A stretch of 64,000 nt of DNA from Bacillus licheniformis DSM 13 = ATCC 14580 (GTDB lineage: Bacteria; Bacillota; Bacilli; Bacillales; Bacillaceae): the NCBI RefSeq assembly GCF_000011645.1, contig NC_006270.3, positions 548,501-612,500 on the forward strand, in the 5' to 3' direction. Below are positions 52,301 through 60,871 of this stretch, one piece after another. The translations under genes and the position numbers were made by a program. The notes under the pieces are model-generated. The model searched no databases and was not told the DNA's origin. It saw only the letters and a list, made by a program, of their open reading frames with translations. Numbering within the stretch: the first letter of the stretch is position 1; every line of letters starts with the position of its first letter.

Positions 52301-52408
52301 GTAGTTTTGCTCGGACAATTGGTTGTTAATGAATAAGAAAATAAAAAAGAAGCCGGCATAGCCGAGAATAATCGAAATGAAAACAAATAGCTTTTTCAAC
52401 ATGAGCAC
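49307..52408 (-). CDS. Hybrid sensor with two kinase modules and a receiver
   Basis: A 1033-residue membrane sensor. In order it has an N-terminal helix, an extracellular beta domain (about 30-185, 7TMR-DISM type), and seven helices (about 190-400). A HisKA domain with His442 (TSHEFKTPLN) and its HATPase (VDNAIKYTPEG, GAGLGLSIVRQL) follow. Then comes a receiver with Asp743 (VILDLMMPD). Last is a second kinase of the LytS/YesM type with His834 (QIKPHFLFNVLN) and its own HATPase (LVENAVHHG, DNGIGM). So one chain may run a relay from His442 to Asp743 and a separate output from His834. The divergent response regulator is the likely partner. Confidence 0.88.
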   Translation of the reverse strand: MLMLKKLFVFISIILGYAGFFFIFLFINNQLSEQNYPEAKQGIINLETWDFQKDGNIALTGEWALYRNQLLSPKDIHAGKGKAPIYSDVPNNVKLTDSGKNVDYGTYRLMIRSKQDNEMFGISTSFINSANRVYFNGKLIGQSGTPSNKANFTAQNRPYTSFFEVRRGDNELIVQFSNFKKTPSWGIEKPIAFGMQQHILHQSKISFLNETSMITAFFITGLYFLGFFLHRRKDKHLFFFSTMCLLFSVIVLLIGRERMIFLLFPSISFSALSVVRATTMVLVSMAVFLYLYFAYKEIVSKKWIIAATAFSVLVLMIDFITWGYTDRLAYILHSVLAVTTLIYITYVFAISAVRKMKGSLYLTIAAISMSAFVILTTVSAYSGKRGFSFNSLYAVPSIIALLAAVLMMAQQFAGAFRENEILSLKLLRMNRLKDEFIAKTSHEFKTPLNSMINICQTLLARKRKRTLEEEKENLQLVIRMGYRLSSLVNDILDLEKMKQGMLQIQAVPVDAHSAISTEMDFYRLLSKNKNVRIVNRVPSGLPLVLADENRFRQIMTNLVDNAIKYTPEGQITLSAERLDQEKVKITVADTGVGIPKAVRQLIFEAFQQAKNHKDDGAGLGLSIVRQLVQLQNGEIWVESEEGKGSAFHFTLPVAKNDPLPDAKKENMPQQQAVRDLPDVSISTPYYSKKMDASTVLIVDDNIESLKILADMLEGVPYQVIAAKSGHEALEVVSRSKLDLVILDLMMPDMTGFEVCMKIRERFTMVELPVLIITAAIIDHDKYKAFHAGANDILQKPYNYTEFAARVKNLIMMKDTAAQATNMEMAFLQSQIKPHFLFNVLNTIIALSHLDIEKAREVTADFTNYLRMSFDFQNTSGMSSFKHELSIVNSYLSIEKTRFGDRLDVIYDIEEDIDFTLPPLMIQPLVENAVHHGISKKRGGGWIKLTAKKESENRYYIKIEDNGIGMPPEKQQDIFSSHFTHSVGMKNINRRLKHFCGSELNIESTPDSGTAVSMVISINESADVSDSAIQRAPL

Positions 52409-52576
52409 TCCTCATTCCACCTGCTGCAGTCTTGTCGAATCTTATGAATATTGTACTCTTAAATGTTAATAAACGACAAGATTAAGAAAATGAATCCAAC
52501 TAAATAGGTCCGTAGACATGATATAATCATTATCATAATTTCCAGATGATTCGATGAAAAATGGGGTGGGTGTGTC

Positions 52577-53653
52577 GTGAAAGCGTTAATTGTGGATGAC
52601 GAGGAACTGGCATTGCTTCATTTTAAAAATATGCTTGAACGAACAAATTGCTTTCGATTCATTGAAATGTTTCAAGATCCGGCTGATGTTCTGGAATATC
52701 CGGATATTCGGGATATAGACACGGTGTTTCTTGACATTGAAATGCCGGGGATAAACGGGATTGAGCTCGCTGAAGCGATTCAATCGATGAATGAAAACAT
52801 TCAGGTTGTTTTTATCACGGCTTATAACGATTTTGCCATAAAAGCGTTTGAATTAAATGCGGTGGATTATTTGCTTAAACCCGTCGATTACGTCCGGCTC
52901 GTGAAGACGATTGAACGGATCAGGGAAAACAGCTTGCTAAAGGCTTCAGCGGTAAATGCCGGAGGGGACTATTTCATCCAATGTTTTGGGAATTTGCAAT
53001 TTTACAAAGCAGAGAAGGGCGTCAAAACATATATACCTGTTAAGTGGAGAACATCCAAGGCCCGTGAAATTTACGCGTATTTGCTTCATCATCACGGCCA
53101 TGTGATCAGCAAAGACGTGCTGATCGACCTGTTCTGGCAGGATCATGATGTCTCTAAAGCAAGCACTCAGCTATATTCAGCGATTTATCAAATCAGGAAA
53201 TTAATCGATAGGCTTCCTTTCGGTCAATCCATCGAGAAGACTGACACAGGATATGTCCTCCGGATTTCCGGTGTGAAAGTGGATGCTGACGAATGGGAAA
53301 AGTCGCTGAAAGAGGCTCCTCCCATCCATATGGCGACGATCAACAGGCACATGGAATTGCTGCTTGCATACGAAAACCATTACTTTATGGAACACGGTTA
53401 TTTGTGGGCCGAACCCGAAAAGACGCGGCTTGCCCGGATCTGGCTTGGAAAAGCTTATGAACTGGTCGATTTTCTTATTCATGAAAAAGACTACCGCCGG
53501 GGGCTTGATATATGTCTGCTGGTCGAGAAAATCGAACCGTGCGATCATAAAATCATCCAATACAAGATGCAGCTGTTTAATAAAACCGGGAATGTAGAAG
53601 AAGCGATCAAGGAATATGAGCGCTATAAACTTATGAAGGACAAAATGAATTAA
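52577..53653 (+). CDS. Response regulator with SARP-like (winged helix plus BTAD) output
   Basis: A 358-residue regulator. The receiver (1-115) has Asp53 in VFLDIEMPG, Thr81 and Lys101. A winged-helix DNA-binding domain follows (about 140-225, WRTSKAREIYAYLLHHHGHV, VSKASTQLYSAIYQIRKLI). The C-terminal BTAD helical repeat domain spans about 230-355 (LLAYENHYFMEHGYLWAE). LytS-type kinases usually pair with LytTR regulators, so the SARP-type output is unusual. GTG 52577 follows GGGGTGGGTG. It is divergent from the sensor and points at the adhesin. Confidence 0.87.
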   Translation: MKALIVDDEELALLHFKNMLERTNCFRFIEMFQDPADVLEYPDIRDIDTVFLDIEMPGINGIELAEAIQSMNENIQVVFITAYNDFAIKAFELNAVDYLLKPVDYVRLVKTIERIRENSLLKASAVNAGGDYFIQCFGNLQFYKAEKGVKTYIPVKWRTSKAREIYAYLLHHHGHVISKDVLIDLFWQDHDVSKASTQLYSAIYQIRKLIDRLPFGQSIEKTDTGYVLRISGVKVDADEWEKSLKEAPPIHMATINRHMELLLAYENHYFMEHGYLWAEPEKTRLARIWLGKAYELVDFLIHEKDYRRGLDICLLVEKIEPCDHKIIQYKMQLFNKTGNVEEAIKEYERYKLMKDKMN

Positions 53654-53664
53654 AGGTAAACGCG

Positions 53665-53689
53665 AGACCGGATCAGCCGGTCTTTTTTT
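53665..53689 (+). terminator. Terminator of the response regulator gene
   Basis: AGACCGG/CCGGTCT hairpin followed by T7. Confidence 0.8.
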
Positions 53690-53723
53690 ATGCCATTTTC
53701 AGCTTACATTTCGATGTTCAGAA

Positions 53724-53779
53724 ATTGTATAGTTCCATCCCATACAATGTAGTTTGGTTCGGATGATGTCAGCTGACAT
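53724..53779. promoter_or_regulatory. Candidate regulator sites upstream of the adhesin
   Basis: ATTGTAT (53724-53730) and ATACAAT (53742-53748) form a perfect inverted repeat with 11 bases between. ATGTCAGCTGACAT (53766-53779) is a perfect 14-base palindrome. Both are 170-230 bases before the adhesin start and just after the response regulator gene. Confidence 0.45.
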
Positions 53780-53950
53780 AAAGCAAAATTCATACCCGCG
53801 ACATCTTGACTACCGCCGCTAAACATACAGCAACGATTTTAAAAGCCTGTCATTCTGCAAATAGAAAAAAATTTTCAGGAGGGAGGCCGTCCATTTCCAG
53901 GCTCAATCGATCCGTACACAAAAACATTATAAAAGGGGAGGAATCACAAT

Positions 53951-56900
53951 TTGAGATCGAAAAAATATTCGTTCAGCCTCAGCAAAAAAAGAGGGCTGAA
54001 ATCATTTTTGGTCACTTGCCTGGCATTGTATTTGATCTTCAGTCAAGTTGTCGGCTTTACGCTGACGGCAGTGGCTGCCGGCACATCAACAGGCGGCAGC
54101 GTGTTTTTTGATTCAGTGACAATCAAAAACAGCGAAGATCAAACGGTTGACGGCTCAAAGGGAGACGAACCAGCATTAAAGCCGGGAGACAAAGTGACAC
54201 TCACATACGAGTGGTCGTTAAAAAACGATGAAGAAGCCGGCGCCGAAAACAGTTTCACTGTAGAGGTACCTAAAAGCTTCGAATTCGCTCAGGATGCCGA
54301 GGGAGAAGTGAAATCGGCAGATCAGCAGATCATCGGCAGCTATCAAGTGAAAGCGGACAGCAACATTTTTACCGTAACTCTAAAAAGCCCTGCCGAGGGC
54401 TCTGCCGGAGCAAAAGGGGCCATTGCGCTGTCAGCAAAGTTTGCCGCAGATATGAAAAGCGATACAAAAACGGTCACAGCTCTCTTTCAACTCGGAGCAG
54501 GCAAGACACAGCAAGTGATCATACCCGTGAATACAGGCTCCGAATCGGAAACGGCGAAAAATGATCCTCCGTCATCTGAGGACGATCAGTCAGACGATCA
54601 ATCAAAATCTTCAGGAGGACAGGACCAAGAGGAAACGAAGAAAAAAGCTGCCGACGCTGAGAACAGCGATTCAAAACCGGCGGCATCTTCCAGACTGGCG
54701 GCAGCCGGAAGCCTTGCGTCCGGTGGCAATCAAATCACCCAAAATATTTTAACCGGCGTGACGCTGACGGATGAGCACGGAAAGCCTTATGACAAAAGCA
54801 ATCGAGCCGACACGAATTCTCCGGCGAAAATCTCAATTACTTGGGACATCCCGAATGAGCTCGGAAAGACGATAAACGACGGCGACCGCTATGAATTTGA
54901 TCTGCCTGAAGCTTTTATCATGTACAACGACATTACGAATCAGCCATTAAGCTCAGACGGCATCACGTACGGCTATTTTTCAATTGATACAAAAGGCCAC
55001 GTTGTGATGACGTTTAACGGCGAAGTGAAAGAAGATTCGAATGTCAAAGGGACGTTGTTTGTCAACACCCAGTTCAACGCACAAAAAATAAAAGGCTCGA
55101 CGACTCAAAAGATTCCTTTTCCGGTGAAATCAGACACTCCGGAAGTAACGGTTTATTTCAAACCAAAAGTAAGCAAAACCATTGATAAATCAGGAACTTT
55201 CGATAAAGGCATCAACCCCGGGCAGGTCACATGGACAGTCGACCTCAACAAAAAATTGGATCAGGTGAAAAATGCCAAGCTGCAGAACTTTCCAGAGGGG
55301 CTGACCTATCGTTCTGTCAAAGTTTATCAGCTGGATGTCAACATAGATGGTTCAGTCAGCCGGGGAGATGAAGTTCTTTCAGGCTACACCGTAGACGCAG
55401 ATGGAAATGTCACATTCGACGGTGAGATAGATTCGGCTTACCGCCTCATCTATGTGACGGACATCGATGACTCCGCAAAACCGAACGAAGGCGGAAACGC
55501 TGCATTTAGGAACAAGGCAACGTTCGGCGGAGACAATCTGGAACCGGCTTCTGCAGAGGCCTCTGTCACGGCCAAATACGGGAAAATGATCGAAAAATCG
55601 TCGACAGGTTATAAAAGCGATTCACAGACGTTCAGCTGGACGATTTTATATAACTATGGAGAGAAAAAAATCGACGAATCCAAAGCGAGCATAACAGACT
55701 CGTTTGGTTCCGCTGATTTGCATCTTGTTTCAGATTCCTTAAAGGTGATTCCGATTACTTTCAATCAGAACGGCAGTGAGCAGGCTGGAACGCCTCTAAC
55801 GGAAGGCAAGGATTATACGCTCTCTGATAATGGAAGCGGGTTTGAAATCAAATTTAACCAAGATGTTACCGGAGCTTACAAAATCACGTATCAAACCGAG
55901 GTCAACAGCGGAGTAATCATCGATAAATCAACAACCTATACGAACACTGCAGTGACCGGAACAGGAGAATCAAAGAAAGCTTCAGGTACAGCCGTTCAGC
56001 AGAATTTGATAAAAGGCTACTCAAACATTGATTACAAGAAGAAAACGGTCGATTGGACGATCGCAATCAACAAAAACAACTACACGATGAACAATTGGAA
56101 GTTGGATGACAATTTCGAAAGCGGCGGGCTCACGCTCCTCGACGGATCATTCCGCCTTCAGGATGTGACGAATAACAAAACGCTTGAAGAAGGCAAAGAC
56201 TATACATTGATAATAAAACCGGATCATGAAGGTTTTCTCCTGGAACTCATCGGAGATTATGCGACAACGAACAGCCAGCTTAAGATCACGTATACCACGA
56301 ATATGAATGCCGACTTTTCCAACGAAAATGTCAAAAACACGGCAGAATCAACGTGGACTGATCACAGCAGCACTGAACGCAAAAATAAGGAAGCGAGCAG
56401 TTTTACGCCGAATCGCCAGACATCCCACAACGGCTTCAAACACGGCTTATACAACGCTGTTTCAAAAGAAATCACGTGGAAAATCGGCATCAACTATAAT
56501 GGAGAGCCGTCAAAAAACCCTTATATTAAAGATTCTTTAGCAGATGACCAGCAATTTGAAAAAGGCTCGGTTGTCGTCAAGAGCTATTCAGTTAATAAAG
56601 ACGGTTCCATCACAGAAGGAGACATCCTGCCCGCCTCCCAATATGATGTGGAAGAGCCGTCGGCTGCCAATAAACAAACTTTGACCGTCCATTTGAAAAC
56701 GGACGATTCCGTCCCGTATCTTATTGAATTTAAAACATCGCTAAAAGGACAGGTCATTAAGCACGATCCTTACACCAATAAGGCCACGTACCATAATGCC
56801 GGATATTCAGAGCGTGAGTTGACGGCATCCGTTTCGGTCGCAGACGGAGGAAGCCTCGTTTTCAAAGGAGGCAAACAAAACGGAGGTTATGTCGATTGGA

Positions 56901-59878
56901 GCATCAATGTCAACGCGAGCCAGTCGGTGTTGGAAGATGTAAAAGTCACCGATACTCCGGATACCAATCAAATTTTAGCTGAAGATTCTTTTAAAGTTTA
57001 TCAGGCTAAATATGATGAAAAAGGTGCAGTCAAAGACAGCAGCGGAAATCTTGTCCCGGATGATGTTCAGCTTAAGAAAGGCGAGGACTATACACTGGAT
57101 ATCAAGACCGACAATGCAACCGGCGAACAATCATTTGTCCTGAAATTTACAGGCGATTACAAAAAAATCGACCGCGCCTATGTTATTCAATATCAATCAT
57201 TGATCAATATTGCCGGCACGAGCGGCCATGTTAACAACAAAGTGTCGATTTCGGGAACGAATGTCCAGGAACAGACCCAGGAAAACAACAGCTCGGTCTT
57301 TGTTGCCGTTTCAAGCGGCGGCGGTTCAGGCTCAGGGGAAAGAGGAAGCCTGACAATCCTTAAAACGGGAGAAGACGGGACGCCGCTTTCCGGAGCAGAT
57401 TTTCAATTGCGGACAAAAGATAATGAGCAGCTCCTGCGGACAGGAACGACTGACGACAACGGCAAGCTGACATTCGGCAATATTCGCTATGGCACTTACA
57501 TTTTAAAAGAAATCAAGGCGCCTGACGGATATACGATCAGCGACGCCTATGCAGACGGGGTCTCCGTTGAGATTAACAGCAGCTCTTCAAGTGCCGGAGC
57601 GCTTTACAAAGTCGTGAATGAGAAGAATAAGGTGACGCTTATCAAACAAGACGAACAAAAGAATCCGTTGGAAGGAGCCGTGTTCAAGCTGGAGAAAAAA
57701 TCCGGCGATGGCGCCTTTACGACAATACGTACAAATATTAAGAGCGACAAAAACGGAAAAGTTGAGATCAACGGTTTGCCGCCCGGCGATTATCGTTTGC
57801 TGGAAACGAAAGCGCCTGAAGGTTATCTCTTAAATACAAAAGAACTCGGCTTCTCCGTCAAAACGAATGATAAGAATCAAGTACCTGACGTTGATTTAGG
57901 AACATTGATCAACTATAAAGGCAGAGCACATTTAACGAAAGAAGATGCAGAAGGCCGTCAATTAGAGGGGGCTGAATTCAAGCTCATTGATCATGAAGGC
58001 AAAACCATTCATGAAAAGCTCACCTCAGATCAAGACGGGAAAACCGCGGTATCTGACCTTGCGCCTGGCCGCTATGCCTTTGTTGAAACCAAAGCGCCCG
58101 AGGGCTATGTGATAAACAGCAAGGCAATCGAGTTTACCATATCTGAATCGGCAAAAGAAAAACCGGAATCCGTGGACGCAGGCAAAGCCGTCAACTATAA
58201 AGGTTCGGTTTATTTGACAAAAGAGGATGCGGAAGGCCGTACGCTGAAGGGCGCTGAGTTTAAGATCGTTGATCATGAAGGCAAAACCGTTCATGAAAAG
58301 CTCACTTCCGATGAAGACGGAAAAATCGCAGTTTCAGGCCTGGCGCCTGGGCGCTATGCTTTCGTGGAAACGAAGGCGCCCGAGGGCTTTATGTTAAACA
58401 ACGATCAAATAGAATTCACCATCCCGGGCTCAGCTGAAGGGAAACCGGAGCCGGTTGATGCAGGCGCCGCTGTTAATTATAAAGGCTCGGTTCATTTAAC
58501 AAAAGAAGATGCGAAAGGCCACAAGCTTGAAGGAGCCGTTTTTAAGATCGCAGATCAAATCGGGAATACCGTACAGGAGGAACTGGTCTCAGATCGAAAT
58601 GGAACTGTTACGGCTTCAGGCCTGGCGCCTGGGCGCTATGCTTTCGTAGAAACGAAAGCGCCTGATGGATTTGTATTGAACAGCGGGAAAATCGAGTTTG
58701 TCATCCCGGATTCCGCTAAAGGAAAACCTGAACATGTAGATGCGGGCACATTCGTTAACTATAAAGGTTCTGTTTACTTGGAGAAAAAAGATGAAGACGG
58801 CAATGGATTAGAAGGAGCCGTGTTTAAAATCATTGACAGCGAAGGCAAAACGGTCAAAGACGATTTGATCTCTAAAGAAGGCGGCAAAATCGAGGCTGGC
58901 GATTTGGCGCCGGGAAGCTATCAATTTGTTGAAAAACATGCGCCTGACGGCTACCTGCTGTCAACAGATCCGATCCCATTTTCCATTACCGGGAAACACG
59001 AAGGTGAGCCGAAACAGGTTAAACTGACGGCTCTCAACAAGAAAAACAGCGTTGTGCTCACAAAAGTCGGCCAGGATGACAAGAGCGCCGGACTTCAGGG
59101 AGCGCAGTTCGATTTGACAGATGAAACCGGCAAGGTGCTGAAAACCGGTTTGGCAACAGACGCAGACGGCCGGATCACAGTGTACGGTCTTAAGCCCGGT
59201 AACTACCAATTTGTCGAAACAAAAGCGCCTAAGCATTATCAATTGGATAAGACGCCAATATCGTTCACAGTCAAAAATACTGATACAAAGCAAATCGAAC
59301 TGACTGCAGAGAACCAATTGACACCTGGCGATGTGAAACTGACGAAAGTGGACAGCAACAATAAAAAGGCTGTTTTAAAAGGAGCCGAATTCAAACTGCT
59401 CGATGCCGATGGAAAGCCAGTTAAAGCCGGAGGCAACAGCAAAAAGCTGCCGGCAGTCTGGACTACAGACCAAAACGGGCAGTTCACAGCGGAGGGATTG
59501 GCACCTGGACGCTATCAATTTGTCGAAACGAAGGCTCCTGACGGTTACAAGCTGGATGAAACACCGATTCCTTTTGAAATTAAAAAAGGACAGACAAAAC
59601 CGGTCGAGGTGATCGCGTCCAATGAAAAACTGAAAACGCCGGCTGTTGATAAAGGCGCACCGGACCCGAATTCGGGAGACCCTAAAACAGATAACAAAGG
59701 CACACCGGACCGAAATTCGAAAGGAGATCCTAAAACAAATGACAACGGTCATTTGAAAGATACGCTTCCGAAAACCGGTGACACAGACAGCATCATTCCG
59801 ATCATGATCGGCATCCTGCTGATTCTGTCTGGAGGAGCCTTCGCTTTCTTCACAAGAAAGAAACAAAGAAAGGCGTAA
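53951..59878 (+). CDS. Giant LPXTG-anchored adhesin with SpaA-type repeats
   Basis: A 1975-residue surface protein. The signal peptide is about residues 1-43 (KSFLVTCLALYLIFSQVVGF). An N-terminal adhesin domain, an acidic Ser-rich linker (about 200-250) and a second adhesin-like domain follow. Next come about five collagen-binding/SdrG-type beta domains (each with a W-T-V/I pattern such as GQVTWTVDL and KTVDWTIAI). Residues about 1130-1880 are eight SpaA/Cna-B repeats with the LTK...FVETKAP Lys/Glu pairs that make isopeptide bonds; repeats 3-6 have a period of about 94 residues. The C-terminus has LPKTG (1939-1943), a hydrophobic segment and KKQRKA. TTG 53951 follows GGGGAGGAA. It is anchored by the adjacent sortase. 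Confidence 0.92.
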   Translation: MRSKKYSFSLSKKRGLKSFLVTCLALYLIFSQVVGFTLTAVAAGTSTGGSVFFDSVTIKNSEDQTVDGSKGDEPALKPGDKVTLTYEWSLKNDEEAGAENSFTVEVPKSFEFAQDAEGEVKSADQQIIGSYQVKADSNIFTVTLKSPAEGSAGAKGAIALSAKFAADMKSDTKTVTALFQLGAGKTQQVIIPVNTGSESETAKNDPPSSEDDQSDDQSKSSGGQDQEETKKKAADAENSDSKPAASSRLAAAGSLASGGNQITQNILTGVTLTDEHGKPYDKSNRADTNSPAKISITWDIPNELGKTINDGDRYEFDLPEAFIMYNDITNQPLSSDGITYGYFSIDTKGHVVMTFNGEVKEDSNVKGTLFVNTQFNAQKIKGSTTQKIPFPVKSDTPEVTVYFKPKVSKTIDKSGTFDKGINPGQVTWTVDLNKKLDQVKNAKLQNFPEGLTYRSVKVYQLDVNIDGSVSRGDEVLSGYTVDADGNVTFDGEIDSAYRLIYVTDIDDSAKPNEGGNAAFRNKATFGGDNLEPASAEASVTAKYGKMIEKSSTGYKSDSQTFSWTILYNYGEKKIDESKASITDSFGSADLHLVSDSLKVIPITFNQNGSEQAGTPLTEGKDYTLSDNGSGFEIKFNQDVTGAYKITYQTEVNSGVIIDKSTTYTNTAVTGTGESKKASGTAVQQNLIKGYSNIDYKKKTVDWTIAINKNNYTMNNWKLDDNFESGGLTLLDGSFRLQDVTNNKTLEEGKDYTLIIKPDHEGFLLELIGDYATTNSQLKITYTTNMNADFSNENVKNTAESTWTDHSSTERKNKEASSFTPNRQTSHNGFKHGLYNAVSKEITWKIGINYNGEPSKNPYIKDSLADDQQFEKGSVVVKSYSVNKDGSITEGDILPASQYDVEEPSAANKQTLTVHLKTDDSVPYLIEFKTSLKGQVIKHDPYTNKATYHNAGYSERELTASVSVADGGSLVFKGGKQNGGYVDWSINVNASQSVLEDVKVTDTPDTNQILAEDSFKVYQAKYDEKGAVKDSSGNLVPDDVQLKKGEDYTLDIKTDNATGEQSFVLKFTGDYKKIDRAYVIQYQSLINIAGTSGHVNNKVSISGTNVQEQTQENNSSVFVAVSSGGGSGSGERGSLTILKTGEDGTPLSGADFQLRTKDNEQLLRTGTTDDNGKLTFGNIRYGTYILKEIKAPDGYTISDAYADGVSVEINSSSSSAGALYKVVNEKNKVTLIKQDEQKNPLEGAVFKLEKKSGDGAFTTIRTNIKSDKNGKVEINGLPPGDYRLLETKAPEGYLLNTKELGFSVKTNDKNQVPDVDLGTLINYKGRAHLTKEDAEGRQLEGAEFKLIDHEGKTIHEKLTSDQDGKTAVSDLAPGRYAFVETKAPEGYVINSKAIEFTISESAKEKPESVDAGKAVNYKGSVYLTKEDAEGRTLKGAEFKIVDHEGKTVHEKLTSDEDGKIAVSGLAPGRYAFVETKAPEGFMLNNDQIEFTIPGSAEGKPEPVDAGAAVNYKGSVHLTKEDAKGHKLEGAVFKIADQIGNTVQEELVSDRNGTVTASGLAPGRYAFVETKAPDGFVLNSGKIEFVIPDSAKGKPEHVDAGTFVNYKGSVYLEKKDEDGNGLEGAVFKIIDSEGKTVKDDLISKEGGKIEAGDLAPGSYQFVEKHAPDGYLLSTDPIPFSITGKHEGEPKQVKLTALNKKNSVVLTKVGQDDKSAGLQGAQFDLTDETGKVLKTGLATDADGRITVYGLKPGNYQFVETKAPKHYQLDKTPISFTVKNTDTKQIELTAENQLTPGDVKLTKVDSNNKKAVLKGAEFKLLDADGKPVKAGGNSKKLPAVWTTDQNGQFTAEGLAPGRYQFVETKAPDGYKLDETPIPFEIKKGQTKPVEVIASNEKLKTPAVDKGAPDPNSGDPKTDNKGTPDRNSKGDPKTNDNGHLKDTLPKTGDTDSIIPIMIGILLILSGGAFAFFTRKKQRKA

Positions 59879-59890
59879 ACGAATCATTGA

Positions 59891-59925
59891 AGCACCTGAT
59901 CATTGAACCGGTCAGGTGCTTTTTT
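59891..59925 (+). terminator. Terminator between adhesin and sortase
   Basis: AGCACCTGA/TCAGGTGCT hairpin followed by T6. Read-through would be needed for joint transcription. Confidence 0.82.
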
Positions 59926-59944
59926 AAAGAAAGGACTGTGAGGC

Positions 59945-60577
59945 ATGTATAAAAAAATGATCGTTGCCGTGCTTGTCATATCAGGAATACTCTTCGTCTT
60001 GTCTCCTTTCATTAAAGAAAGCATCATCATCAATCTCAACAAGAATAAAAATTTTGATTTGACTGCTGAACAGGCGGAACAAAACAATGCACAAAAGGCT
60101 TCATTTGATTTTGAGGCGATTCAGCCGCCTTCTATTTTGGAAACAATAAAAGCCAGCCTCGATCGTGAATCAAAAGCGGTCATCGGCCGGATCACCATAA
60201 GCAGCGTCAATCTCAAGCTTCCGATATTGAAGGGCACAACCAATCAAAATCTTCTTTACGGAGCGACAACAATGCGACCCGATCAGAAAATGGGCGAAGG
60301 CAACTACCCGCTGGCAGGCCATCATATGAAGCGGGAGAGCCTCTTATTCGGTCCCCTTCTCAACATTGAAAAAGGAGATACCGTTAAAATCACAGACTTT
60401 AAAAAAGACTATATATACGCTGTGACGTCGAAACAATTCATTTCTGAAATGGACACAGATGTGATTCAAGAGACGAAAAAAAAGGAAATTACACTGATTA
60501 CATGTGACAAAGCTGTGAGAACCGAAGGACGCCTTGCTGTCAAAGGAAAGCTGATTCATGTTGCTGTACACAGATAA
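59945..60577 (+). CDS. Class A-type sortase dedicated to the adhesin
   Basis: A 210-residue membrane transpeptidase. One N-terminal helix (IVAVLVISGILFVLSPF) is followed by the sortase barrel. Catalytic residues are His126 in LAGHHM, Cys187 in TLITCDK and Arg196 in EGRLAVKG. It would cleave LPKTG between Thr and Gly and link the protein to the peptidoglycan. GAAAGGACTGTGAGGC precedes the ATG. Position 67 bases after the adhesin marks it as that protein's sortase. Confidence 0.9.
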   Translation: MYKKMIVAVLVISGILFVLSPFIKESIIINLNKNKNFDLTAEQAEQNNAQKASFDFEAIQPPSILETIKASLDRESKAVIGRITISSVNLKLPILKGTTNQNLLYGATTMRPDQKMGEGNYPLAGHHMKRESLLFGPLLNIEKGDTVKITDFKKDYIYAVTSKQFISEMDTDVIQETKKKEITLITCDKAVRTEGRLAVKGKLIHVAVHR

Positions 60578-60601
60578 TTGAATGTCCGCTGCAGGCAGGC
60601 A

Positions 60602-60637
60602 AAAATACTGAGGGATTGCCCCTTGGTATTTTTTTAT
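60602..60637 (+). terminator. Terminator after the sortase gene
   Basis: AAATAC..GGG/CCC..GTATTT hairpin with internal mismatch, followed by T7. Confidence 0.65.
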
Positions 60638-60823
60638 TGGGACTAAAATTCTATACATCACAAAAAAATGACAAAAAGATCACTATGAAATGACAAGAGT
60701 AAAAAAGTAATGAGAAATAACAAAAAAAGAAAATGAAACGATGCGGATTGGATATTTTTCTTTCATACCGGGGTTGGCGGCGATTTTACTCAATGAAAAT
60801 AGATAAGTTTTCTGAAATTTATA

Positions 60824-60852
60824 TTGACTGAAAGCGCTTTTAAAATTATGAT
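60824..60852 (+). promoter_or_regulatory. iolT promoter overlapped by a cre box
   Basis: TTGACT (60824-60829), exact 17-base spacer, TATGAT (60847-60852). TGAAAGCGCTTTTA (60829-60842) fits the CcpA consensus TGWAANCGNTNWCA with one mismatch and covers the spacer. CcpA binding here would repress in glucose. Confidence 0.7.
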
Positions 60853-60871
60853 AATATCAGACCTAACAAAG

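Noticed and set aside
53806..54111. A 101-codon ORF overlapping the adhesin start
   Set aside because: It runs through the promoter region and the adhesin signal peptide in another frame, with no binding site.
60602..60637. Another att-like terminator after the sortase gene
   Set aside because: Only CCCCTTGGTATT is shared; the other arm and all tRNA sequence are absent.
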